A stretch of 64,000 bases of DNA from Cinclus cinclus. Lineage: Eukaryota; Chordata; Aves; Passeriformes; Cinclidae. The stretch covers positions 124,001 through 188,000 of the forward strand of contig NW_026912214.1 in the NCBI RefSeq assembly GCF_963662255.1. The letters run 5' to 3'. Within the stretch, counting starts at the first letter, position 1; every line of letters starts with the position of its first letter. Positions 1 to 9,482 of the stretch are shown here, in pieces. The notes under the pieces were generated by a model that did not search any database, was not told where the DNA came from, and saw only the letters and a program-made list of their open reading frames with translations. A program made the position numbers and the translations under genes.

Positions 1-12
1 TATTAGCCTCCA
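1..12 (+). repeat. Partial monomer at the left edge
   Basis: TATTAGCCTCCA is the end of a P monomer whose body lies outside the window; the identical end precedes the matching Q monomer at 9,483. Confidence 0.85.
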
Positions 13-1337
13 TTGGGTCACAATGCATCCTTGCTTCTCTTAACCCCTGTGGTGTCACAATGCATCCCATGCCCTTTTAGGCCACTTGATGTCACGATGA
101 ATCATTTGATTCTTGGCCTCCACGGTGGCATAATAGATACTTGCTTCTATTGGTCCCCGTGCTGTAACAATCCATCCCTGGCCCTTTTTATACCCCCTGG
201 TGCCACAAGGGATCATTAGATTGTTAGCCTGCATTGGGTCACAATGGTTCCTTGCTTCTCTTAACCTCTGTGGTGTCACAATGCATTCCAAGCCCTTTTA
301 GGCCACTTGGTCTTACAATGAACCATTTGATTCTTGGCCTTCATGGTGTCATAATGGTTCCTTGCTTCTATAGGTCCCCATGCTGTCAGAGTTCATCCGT
401 GGTCCTTTTGCGCCCCCTGGTGTCAAAAGGGATCATTAGATTGTTAGCCTGCTTTGGGTCACAATGGTTCCTTGCTTCTCTTAACCTCTGTGGTGTCACA
501 ATGCATCCCATGCCCTTTTAGGCCACTTGATGTCACAATGAATCATTTGATTCTTGGCCTCCATGGTGTCATAATGGTTCCTTGTTTCTATTGGGCCCCA
601 TGCTGTCACAATTCATCCCTGGCCCTTTTACGCCCCCTGGTGTCAAATGGGATCCTGGGATTATTAGCCTCCATTGGGTCACAATGCATCCTTGCTTCTC
701 TTAACCCCTGTGGTGTCACAATGCATCCCATGCTCTTTTAGGCCACTTGATGTCACGATGAATCATTTGATTCTTGGCCTCCACGGTGGCATAATAGATC
801 CTTGCTTCTATTGGTCCCCGTGCTGTAACAATCCATCCCTGGCCCTTTTTATACCCCCTGGTGCCACAAGGGATCATTAGATTGTTAGCCTGCATTGGGT
901 CACAATGGTTCCTTGCTTCTCTTAACCTCTGTGGTGTCACAATGCATTCCAAGCCCTTTTAGGCCACTTGATGTCACAATGAATCATTTGATTCTTGGCC
1001 TTCATGGTGTCATAATGGTTCCTTGCTTCTATAGGTCCCCATGCTGTCAGAGTTCATCCGTGGTCCTTTTGCGCCCCCTGGTGTCAAAAGGGATCATTAG
1101 ATTGTTAGCCTGCATTGGGTCACAATGGTTCCTTGCTTCTCTTAACCGCTGTGGTGTCACAATGCATCCCATGCCCTTTTAGGCCACTTGATGTCACAAT
1201 GAATCATTTGATTCTTGGCCTCCATGGTGGTGTAATTGTACCAGGTTTTACTTGGGCCCCATGCTTTCACAATTCATCCCTGGCCCTTTTTGGCCCATTG
1301 GTGTCACAAGGGTCATTAGATTGTTAGCCTGCATTGG

Positions 1338-1447
1338 GTCACAATGGTTCCTTGCTTCTCTTAACCTCTGTGGTGTCACAATGCATCCCATGCCCTTTTA
1401 GGCCACTTGATGTCACAATGAATCATTTGATTCTTGGCCTCCATGGT
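1338..1447 (+). repeat. First 110-bp half-monomer: three 36-37 bp subrepeats
   Basis: The half contains subunits a (1338-1374), b (1375-1411) and c (1412-1447), each opening with GTCACAATG, spaced 37, 37 and 36 bp. Subunit a continues GTTCCTTGCTTCTC, b continues CATCCCATGCCCTTTTAGG, and c continues AATCATTTGATTCTTGG. This half is the conserved part of the monomer: P, Q, S and U types share it with only a few substitutions, while R changes b and c (CATTCCAAGCCC, GTCTTACAATGAACC) and V changes c (GAATTATTTG). Confidence 0.9.
1420..1433. other. Conserved 14-bp dyad in subunit c (example)
   Basis: GAATCA-TT-TGATTC has perfect 6-bp inverted arms around a 2-bp spacer. It recurs at the same place in essentially every P, Q, S and U monomer. 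In R monomers the left arm is GAACCA (one mismatch), and in V monomers it is GAATTA (one G-T type change). Immediately upstream is the CRE-like TGATGTCA. A protein-binding role is possible but unproven. Confidence 0.6.
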
Positions 1448-1557
1448 GTCATAATGGTTCCTTGTTTCTATTGGGCCCCATGCTGTCACAATTCATCCCT
1501 GGCCCTTTTTCGCCCCCTGGTGTCAAATGGGATCCTGGGATTATTAGCCTCCATTGG
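1448..1557 (+). repeat. Second 110-bp half-monomer: diverged copy of the first half
   Basis: Subunits a' (1448-1484), b' (1485-1521) and c' (1522-1557) repeat the 37, 37, 36 bp spacing of the first half. Subunit a' (AATGGTTCCTTGTTTCTATT) pairs with a (AATGGTTCCTTGCTTCTCTT). Subunit b' (TCATCCCTGGCCCTTTT) pairs with b (GCATCCCATGCCCTTTT). Subunit c' pairs with c, most clearly in non-P monomers, where GGGATCATTAGATTGTTAGC matches AATGAATCATTTGATTCTTGGC apart from small changes. This half defines the monomer type and carries most sequence differences across the array. Confidence 0.88.
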
Positions 1558-2655
1558 GTCACAATGCATCCTTGCTTCTCTTAACCCCTGTGGTGTCACA
1601 TTGCATCCCATGCCCTTTTAGGCCACTTGATGTCACAATGAATCATTTGATTCTTGGCCTCCACGGTGGCATAATAGATACTTGCTTCTATTGGTCCGCG
1701 TGCTGTAACAATCCATCCCTGGCCCTTTTTATACCCCCTGGTGCCACAAGGGATCATTAGATTGTTAGCCTGCATTGGGTCACAATGGTTCCTTGCTTCT
1801 CTTAACCTCTGTGGTGTCACAATGCATTCCAAGCCCTTTTAGGCCACTTGGTCTTACAATGAACCATTTGATTCTTGGCCTTCATGGTGTCATAATGGTT
1901 CCTTGCTTCTATAGGTCCCCATGCTGTCAGAGTTCATCCGTGGTCCTTTTGCGCCCCCTGGTGTCAAAAGGGATTCTTAGATTGTTAGCCTGCATTGGGT
2001 CACAATGGATCCTTGCTTCTCTTAACCCCTGTGGTGTCACAATGCATCCCATGCCCTTTTAGGCCACTTGATGTCAGAATGAATCATTTGATTCTTGGCC
2101 TCCATGGTGTCATAATGGTTCCTTGTTTCTATTGGGCCCCATGCTGTCACAATTCATCCCTGGCCCTTTTACGCCCCCTGGTGTCAAATGGGATCCTGGG
2201 ATTATTAGCCTCCATTGGGTCACAATGGATCCTTGCGTCTCTTAACCCCTGTGGTGTCACAATGCATCCCATGCCCTTTTAGGCCACTTGATGTCACAAT
2301 GAATCATTTGATTCTTGGCCTCCATGGCGGCATAATAGATCCTTGCTTCTATAGGTCCCCGTGCTGTAACAATCCATCCCTGGCCCTTTTTATACCCCCT
2401 GGTGCCACAAGGGATCATTTGATTGTTAGCCTGCATTGGGTCACAATGGTTCCTTGCTTCTCTTAACCCCTGTGGTGTCACAATGCATCCCATGCCCTTT
2501 CAGGCCACTTGATGTCACAATGAATCATTTGATTCTTGGCCTCCATGGTGTCATAATGGTTCCTTGTTTCTATTGGGCCCCATGCTGTCACAATTCATCC
2601 CTGGCCCTTTTACGCCCCCTGGTGTCAAATGGGATCCTGGGATTATTAGCCTCCA

Positions 2656-5298
2656 TTGGGTCACAATGCATCCTTGCTTCTCTTAACCCCTGTGGTGTCA
2701 CAATGCATCCCATGCCCTTTTAGGACACTTGATGTCACGATGAATCATTTGATTCTTGGCCTCCACGGTGGCATAATAGATACTTGCTTCTATTGGTCCC
2801 CGTGCTGTAACAATCCATCCCTGGCCCTTTTTATACCCCCTGGTGCCACAAGGGATCATTAGATTGTTAGCCTGCATTGGGTCACAATGGTTCCTTGCTT
2901 CTCTTAACCTCTGTGGTGTCACAATGCATTCCAAGCCCTTTTAGGCCACTTGATGTCACAATGAATCATTTGATTCTTGGCCTTCATGGTGTCATAATGG
3001 TTCCTTGCTTCTATAGGTCCCCATGCTGTCAGAGTTCATCCGTGGTCCTTTTGCGCCCCCTGGTGTCAAAAGGGATCATTAGATTGTTAGCCTGCTTTGG
3101 GTCACAATGGTTCCTTGCTTCTCTTAACCTCTGTGGTGTCACAATGCATCCCATGCCCTTTTAGGCCTCTTGATGTCACAATGAATCATTTGATTCTTGG
3201 CCTCCATGGTGTCATAATGGTTCCTTGTTTCTATTGGGCCCCATGCTGTCACAATTCATCCCTGGCCCTTTTACGCCCCCTGGTGTCAAATGGGATCCTG
3301 GGATTATTAGCCTCCATTGGGTCACAATGGTTCCTTGCTTCTCTTAACCTCTGTGGTGTCACAATGCATCCCATGCTCTTTTAGGCCACTTGATGTCACG
3401 ATGAATCATTTGATTCTTGGCCTCCACGGTGGCATAATAGATCCTTGCTTCTATTGGTCCCCGTGCTGTAACAATCCATCCCTGGCCCTTTTTATACCCC
3501 CTGGTGCCACAAGGGATCATTAGATTGTTAGCCTGCATTGGGTCACAATGGTTCCTTGCTTCTCTTAACCTCTGTGGTGTCACAATGCATTCCAAGCCCT
3601 TTTAGGCCACTTGGTCTTACAATGAACCATTTGATTCTTGGCCTTCATGGTGTCATAATGGTTCCTTGCTTCTATAGGTCCCCATGCTGTCAGAGTTCAT
3701 CCGTGGTCCTTTTGTGCCCCCTGGTGTCAAAAGGGATCATTAGATTGTTAGCCTGCATTGGGTCACAATGGTTCCTTGCTTCTCTTAAGCGCTGTGGTGT
3801 CACAATGCATCCCATGCCCTTTTAGGCCACTTGATGTCACAATGAATCATTTGATTCTTGGCCTCCATGGTGGTGTAATTGTACCAGGTTTTACTTGGGC
3901 CCCATGCTTTCACAATTCATCCCTGCCCCTTTTAGGCCCATTGGTGTCACAAGGGTCATTAGATTGTTAGCCTGCATTGGGTCACAATGGTTCCTTGCTT
4001 CTCTTAACCTCTGTGGTGTCACAATGCATCCCATGCCCTTTTAGGCCACTTGATGTCACAATGAATCATTTGATTCTTGGCCTCCATGGTGTCATAATGG
4101 TTCCTTGTTTCTATTGGGCCCCATGCTGTCACAATTCATCCCTGGCCCTTTTACGCCCCCTGGTGTCAAATGGGATCCTGGGATTATTAGCCTCCATTGG
4201 GTCACAATGCATCCTTGCTTCTCTTAACCCCTGTGGTGTCACATTGCATCCCATGCCCTTTTAGGCCACTTGATGTCACAATGAATCATTTGATTCTTGG
4301 CCTCCATGGTGGCATAATAGATCCTTGCTTCTATTGGTCCGCGTGCTGTAACAATCCATCCCTGGCCCTTTTTATACCCCCTGGTGCCACAAGGGATCAT
4401 TAGATTGTTAGCCTGCATTGGGTCACAATGGTTCCTTTCTTCTCTTAACCTCTGTGGTGTCACAATGCATTCCAAGCCCTTTTAGGCCACTTGGTCTTAC
4501 AATGAACCATTTGATTCTTGGCCTTCATGGTGTCATAATGGTTCCTTGCTTCTATAGGTCCCCATGCTGTCAGAGTCCATCCGTGGTCCTTTTGCGCCGC
4601 CTGGTGTCAAAAGGGATTCTTAGATTGTTAGCCTGCATTGGGTCACAATGGATCCTTGCTTCTCTTAACCCCTGTGGTGTCACAATGCATCCCATGCCCT
4701 TTTAGGCCACTTGATGTCACAATGAATCATTTGATTCTTGGCCTCCATGGTGTCATAATGGTTCCTTGTTTCTATTGGGCCCCATGCTGTCACAATTCAT
4801 CCCTGGCCCTTTTACGCCCCCTGGTGTCAAATGGGATCCTGGGATTATTAGCCTCCATTGGGTCACAATGCATCCTTGCTTCTCTTAACCCCTGTGGTGT
4901 CACAATGCATCCCATGCCCTTTTAGGCCACTTGATGTCACAATGAATCATTTGATTCTTGGCCTCCATGGCGGCATAATAGATCCTTGCTTCTATTGGTC
5001 CCCGTGCTGTAACAATCCATCCCTGGCCGTTTTTATACCCCCTGGTGCCACAAGGGATCATTAGATTGTTAGCCTGCATTGGGTCACAATGGTTCCTTGC
5101 TTCTCTTAACCCCTGTGGTGTCACAATGCATCCCATGCCCTTTCAGGCCACTTGATGTCACAATGAATCATTTGATTCTTGGCCTCCATGGTGTCATAAT
5201 GGTTCCTTGTTTCTATTGGGCCCCATGCTGTAACAATTCATCCCTGGCCCTTTTAGGCCCCCTGGTGTCAAATGGGATCCTGGGATTATTAGCCTCCA
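2656..5298 (+). repeat. 12-monomer higher-order repeat, copy 2 (2,643 bp)
   Basis: Monomer starts 2656, 2877, 3097, 3317, 3538, 3758, 3977, 4197, 4418, 4638, 4858 and 5079 reproduce the Q-R-P-Q-R-S-P-Q-R-P-Q-P order and every monomer length of copy 1. Private marks are TAGGACACTT at 2,721, CTTAAGCGCTG near 3,784 and TTGCGCCGCC near 4,592. The single-base deletion in the sixth monomer is shared (AAGGGTCATT, 3,951-3,960), so it predates the duplication. Confidence 0.93.
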
Positions 5299-5950
5299 TT
5301 GGGTCACAATGCATCCTTGCTTCTCTTAACCCCTGTGGTGTCACAATGCATCCCATGCCCTTTTAGGCCACTTGATGTCACGATGAATCATTTGATTCTT
5401 GGCCTCCACGGTGGCATAATAGATACTTGCTTCTATTGGTCCCCGTGCTGTAACAATCCATCCCTGGCCCTTTTTATACCCCCTGGTGCCACAAGGGATC
5501 ATTAGATTGTTAGCCTGCATTGGGTCACAATGGTTCCTTGCTTCTCTTAACCTCTGTGGTGTCACAATGCATTCCAAGCCCTTTTAGGCCACTTGGTCTT
5601 ACAATGAACCATTTGATTCTTGGCCTTCATGGTGTCATAATGGTTCCTTGCTTCTATAGGTCCCCATGCTGTCAGAGTTCATCCGTGGTCCTTTTGCGCC
5701 CCCTGGTGTCAAAAGGGATCATTAGATTGTTAGCCTGCTTTGGGTCACAATGGTTCCTTGCTTCTCTTAACCTCTGTGGTGTCACAATGCATCCCATGCC
5801 CTTTTAGGCCTCTTGATGTCACAATGAATCATTTGATTCTTGGCCTCCATGGTGTCATAATGGTTCCTTGTTTCTATTGGGCCCCATGCTGTCACAATTC
5901 ATCCCTGGCCCTTTTACGCCCCCTGGTGTCAAATGGGATCCTGGGATTAT
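5299..5950 (+). repeat. 12-monomer higher-order repeat, truncated copy 3
   Basis: Only the first three monomers (Q-R-P at 5299, 5520, 5740) follow the 12-mer order. At about 5,950 the expected Q monomer is replaced by an S2 monomer (5960), which marks a recombination junction inside monomeric homology; the exact breakpoint cannot be placed because both sides are satellite. Confidence 0.85.
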
Positions 5951-5959
5951 TAGCCTGCA

Positions 5960-8900
5960 TTGGGTCACAATGGATCCTTGCTTCTCTTAACCCCTGTGGT
6001 GTCACAATGCATCCCATGCGCTTTTAGGCCACTTGATGTCACGATGAATCATTTGATTCTTGGCCTCCATGGTGGCGTAATTGTACCAGGTTTTACTTGG
6101 GCCCCATGCTTTCACAATACATCCCTGCCCCAATTTAGGACCATTGGTGTCAAAAGGGATCATTAGATTGTTAGCCTGCATTGGGTCACAATGGATCCTT
6201 GCCTCTCTTAACCCCTGTGGTGTCACAATGCATCCCATGCCTTTTTAGGCCACATGATGTCACAATGAATTATTTGATTCTTGGCCTCCATGGCGGCATA
6301 ATAGATCCTTGCTTCTATTGGTCCCCGTGCTGTAACAATCCATCCCTGGCCCTTTTTATACCCCCTGGTGCCACAAGGGATCATTTGATTTTTAGCCTGC
6401 ATTGGGTCACAATGGTTCCTTGCTTCTCTTAACCCCTGTGGTGTCACAATGCATCCCATGCCCCTTTAGGCCACTTGATGTCACAATGAATCATTTGATT
6501 CTTGGCCTCCATGGTGTCATAATGGTTCCTTGTTTCTATTGGGCCCCATGCTGTCACAATTCATCCCTGGCCCTTTTACGCCCCCTGGTGTCAAATGGGA
6601 TCCTGGGATTATTAGCCTCCATTGGGTCACAATGCATCCTTGCTTCTCTTAACCCCTGTGGTGTCACAATGCATCCCATGCTCTTTTAGGCCACTTGATG
6701 TCACGATGAATCATTTGATTCTTGGCCTCCACGGTGGCATAATAGATACTTGCTTCTATTGGTCCCCGTGCTGTAACAATCCATCCCTGGCCCTTTTTAT
6801 ACCCCCTGGTGCCACAAGGGATCATTAGATTGTTAGCCTGCATTGGGTCACAATGGTTCCTTGCTTCTCTTAACCTCTGTGGTGTCACAATGCATTCCAA
6901 GCCCTTTTAGGCCACTTGGTCTTACAATGAACCATTTGATTCTTGGCCTTCATGGTGTCATAATGGTTCCTTGCTTCTATAGGTCCCCATGCTGTCAGAG
7001 TTCATCCGTGGTCCTTTTGCGACCCCTGGTGTGAAAAGGGATTCTTAGATTGTTAGCCTGCATTGGGTCACAATGGTTCCTTGCTTCTCTTAACCTCTGT
7101 GGTGTCACAATGCATCCCATGCCCTTTTAGGCCACTTGATGTCACAATGAATCATTTGATTCTTGGCCGCCATGGTGTCATAATGGTTCCTTGTTTCTAT
7201 TGGGCCCCTGCCTTCACAATACATCCCTGCCACTTTTAGGCGCCTTGGTGTCACAAGGGATCATTAGATTGTTAGCCTCCATTGGGTCACAATGGATCCT
7301 TACTTCTCTTAACCTCTGTGGCGTCACAATGCATCCCATGGACTTTTAGGCCATTGATGTCACAATGAATCATTTGATTCTTGGCCTCCATGGTGGTGTA
7401 ATTGTACCAGGTTTTACTTGGGCCCCATGCTTTCACAATTCATCCCTGGCCCTTTTAGGACCATTGGTGTCAGAAGTGATCATTAGATTGTTAGCCTGCA
7501 TTGGGTCACAATGGTTCCTTGCTTCTCTTAACCTCTGTGGTGTCACAATGCATTCCAAGCCCTTTTAGGCCACTTGGTCTTACAATGAACCATTTGATTC
7601 TTGGCCTTCATGGTGTCATAATGGTTCCTTGCTTCTATAGGTCCCCATGCTGTCAGAGTCCATCCGTTGTCCTTTTGCGCCCCCTGCTGACAAAAGGGAT
7701 CATTAGATTGTTAGCCTGCATTGGGTCACAATGGTTCCTTGCTTCTCTTAACCCCTGTGGTGTCACAATGCATCCCATGCCCTTTTAGGCCACTTGATGT
7801 CACAATGAATCATTTGATTCTTGGCCTCCATGGTGGTGTAATTGTACCAGGTTTTACTTGGGCCCCATGCTTTCACAATTCATCCCTGCCCCTTTTAGGC
7901 CCATTGGTGTCACAAGGGATCATTAGATTGTTAGCCTGCATTGGGTCACAATGGTTCCTTGTTCTCTTAACCCCTGTGCTGTCACAATGCATCCCATGCC
8001 CTTTTAGGCCACTTGATGTCACAATGAATCATTTGATTCTTGGCCTCCATGGTGTCATAATGGTTCCTTGTTTCTATTGGGCCCCATGCTGTCACAATTC
8101 ATCCCTGGCCCTTTTACGCCCCCTGGTGTCAAATGGGATCCTGGGATTATTAGCCTCCATTGGGTCACAATGGATCCTTGCTTCTCTTAACCCCTGTGGT
8201 GTCACAATGCATCCCATGCCCTTTTAGGCCACTTGATGTCACAATGAATCATTTGATTCTTGGCCTCCACGGTGGCATAATAGATACTTGCTTCTATTGG
8301 TCCCCGTGCTGTAACAATCCATCCCTGGCCCTTTTTATACCCCCTGGTGCCACAAGGGATCATTAGATTGTTAGCCTGCATTGGGTCACAATGGTTCCTT
8401 GCTTCTCTTAACCTCTGTGGTGTCACAATGCATTCCAAGCACTTTTAGGCCACTTGGTCTTACAATGAACCATTTGATTCTTGGCCTTCATGGTGTCATA
8501 ATGGTTCCTTGCTTCTATAGGTCCCCATGCTGTCAGAGTCCATCCGTGGTCCTTTTGCGCCCCCTGGTGTCAAAAGGGATTCTTAGATTGTTAGCCTGCA
8601 TTGGGTCACAATGGTTCCTTGCTTCTCCTAACCCCTGTGGTGTCACAATGCATCCCATGCCCTTTTAGGCCACTTGATGTCACAATGAATCATTTGATTC
8701 TTGGCCTCCATGGTGTCATAATGGTTCCTTGTTTCTATTGGGCTCCATGCTGTCACAATTCATCCCTGGCCCTTTTACGCCCCCTGGTGTCAAATGGGAT
8801 CCTGGGATTATTAGCCTCCATTGGGTCACAATGGATCCTTGCTTCTCTTAACCCCTGTGGTGTCACAATGCATCCCATGCCCTTTTAGGCCACTTGATGT

Positions 8901-9482
8901 CACAATGAATCATTTGATTCTTGGCCTCCATGGTGGCGTAATTGTACCAGGTTTTACTTGGGCCCCATGCTTTCACAATACATCCCTGCCCCAATTTAGG
9001 ACCATTGGTGTCAAAAGGGATTCTTAGATTGTTAGCCTGCATTGGGTCACAATGGATCCTTGCTTCTCTTAACCCCTGTGCTGTCACAATGCATCCCATG
9101 CCTTTTTAGGCCACATGATGTCACAATGAATTATTTGATTCTTGGCCTCCATGGCGGCATAATAGATCCTTGCTTCTATTGGTCCCCGTGCTGTAACAAT
9201 CCATCCCTGGCCCTTTTTATACCCCCTGGTGCCACAAGGGATCATTTGATTTTTAGCCTGCATTGGGTCACAATGGTTCCTTGCTTCTCTTAACCCCTGT
9301 GGTGTCACAATGCATCCCATGCCCTTTTAGGCCACTTGATGTCAGAATGAATCATTTGATTCTTGGCCTCCATGGTGTCATAATGGTTCCTTGTTTCTAT
9401 TGGGCCCCATGCTGTCACAATTCATCCCTGGCCCTTTTAGGCCCCCTGGTGTCAAATGGGATCCTGGGATTATTAGCCTCCA
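5960..9482 (+). repeat. Irregular mixed-type block between the 12-mer domains
   Basis: Order is S2-Q-P-Q-R-U-S-R-S-P-Q-R-P-S2-Q-P. The run S2-Q-P-Q-R starting at 5960 recurs at 8821 (offset 2,861 bp, 13 monomers) with shared marks CCCAATTTAGGACC, CATGCCTTTTTAGG and GATTTTTAGCC. Three monomers here have unusual deletions: 7063 (GGGCCCCTGCC, lacking AT), 7282 (GGCCATTGATG, lacking one base) and 7941 (CCTTGTTCTC, lacking C), each 219 bp. The block has the least regular order of the left third of the window. Confidence 0.85.

Larger units (their letters stand above)
1334..1553 (+). repeat. Reference P-type monomer, 220 bp
   Basis: This monomer is a convenient reference. Its composition, counted by hand, is A 39, C 61, G 44, T 76, so GC is 47.7% and pyrimidines are 62% of the strand. 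It has one CpG (in TCGCC). It runs from TTGGGTCACAATGG through the conserved first half, then the P-type second half with GGGCCCCATGCTGTCAC and CAAATGGGATCCTGGG. P monomers are the commonest partner to the left of Q monomers throughout the window. Five-T CTTTTTCGCC here is a private variant of the usual CTTTTACGCC. Confidence 0.95.
13..2655 (+). repeat. 12-monomer higher-order repeat, copy 1 (2,643 bp)
   Basis: Monomers begin at 13, 234, 454, 674, 895, 1115, 1334, 1554, 1775, 1995, 2215 and 2436. Their types are Q-R-P-Q-R-S-P-Q-R-P-Q-P. The S monomer at 1115 is 219 bp because AAGGGATCATT has lost an A (AAGGGTCATT near 1310). The order and lengths recur exactly at +2,643. Copy-specific marks include GCGTCTC at 2,235 and an R monomer at 895 with TTGATGTCAC in place of the usual TTGGTCTTAC. 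Confidence 0.93.

Noticed and set aside
134..200. TATA-like CTTTTTATACCCC in Q monomers as a promoter
   Set aside because: It is a type-defining variant of CTTTTAGGCCCC produced by substitutions and one extra T, with no gene downstream.
55..291. Recurrent minus-strand frames of 76-78 codons, almost all in Q and S2 monomers
   Set aside because: They follow from the 221-bp length and the lack of a stop in that frame. They appear and vanish with monomer type and have no recognisable domain.
1338..1557. CRISPR-like 37-bp spaced repeats
   Set aside because: The units are directly adjacent with no unique spacers, they are degenerate, and there are no cas genes. The larger structure is satellite DNA.
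7721..8227. Longest open frame, 168 codons
   Set aside because: It exists only because the monomer at 7941 lost one C (CCTTGTTCTC), which fuses two of the usual short frames. It also begins at TTG.
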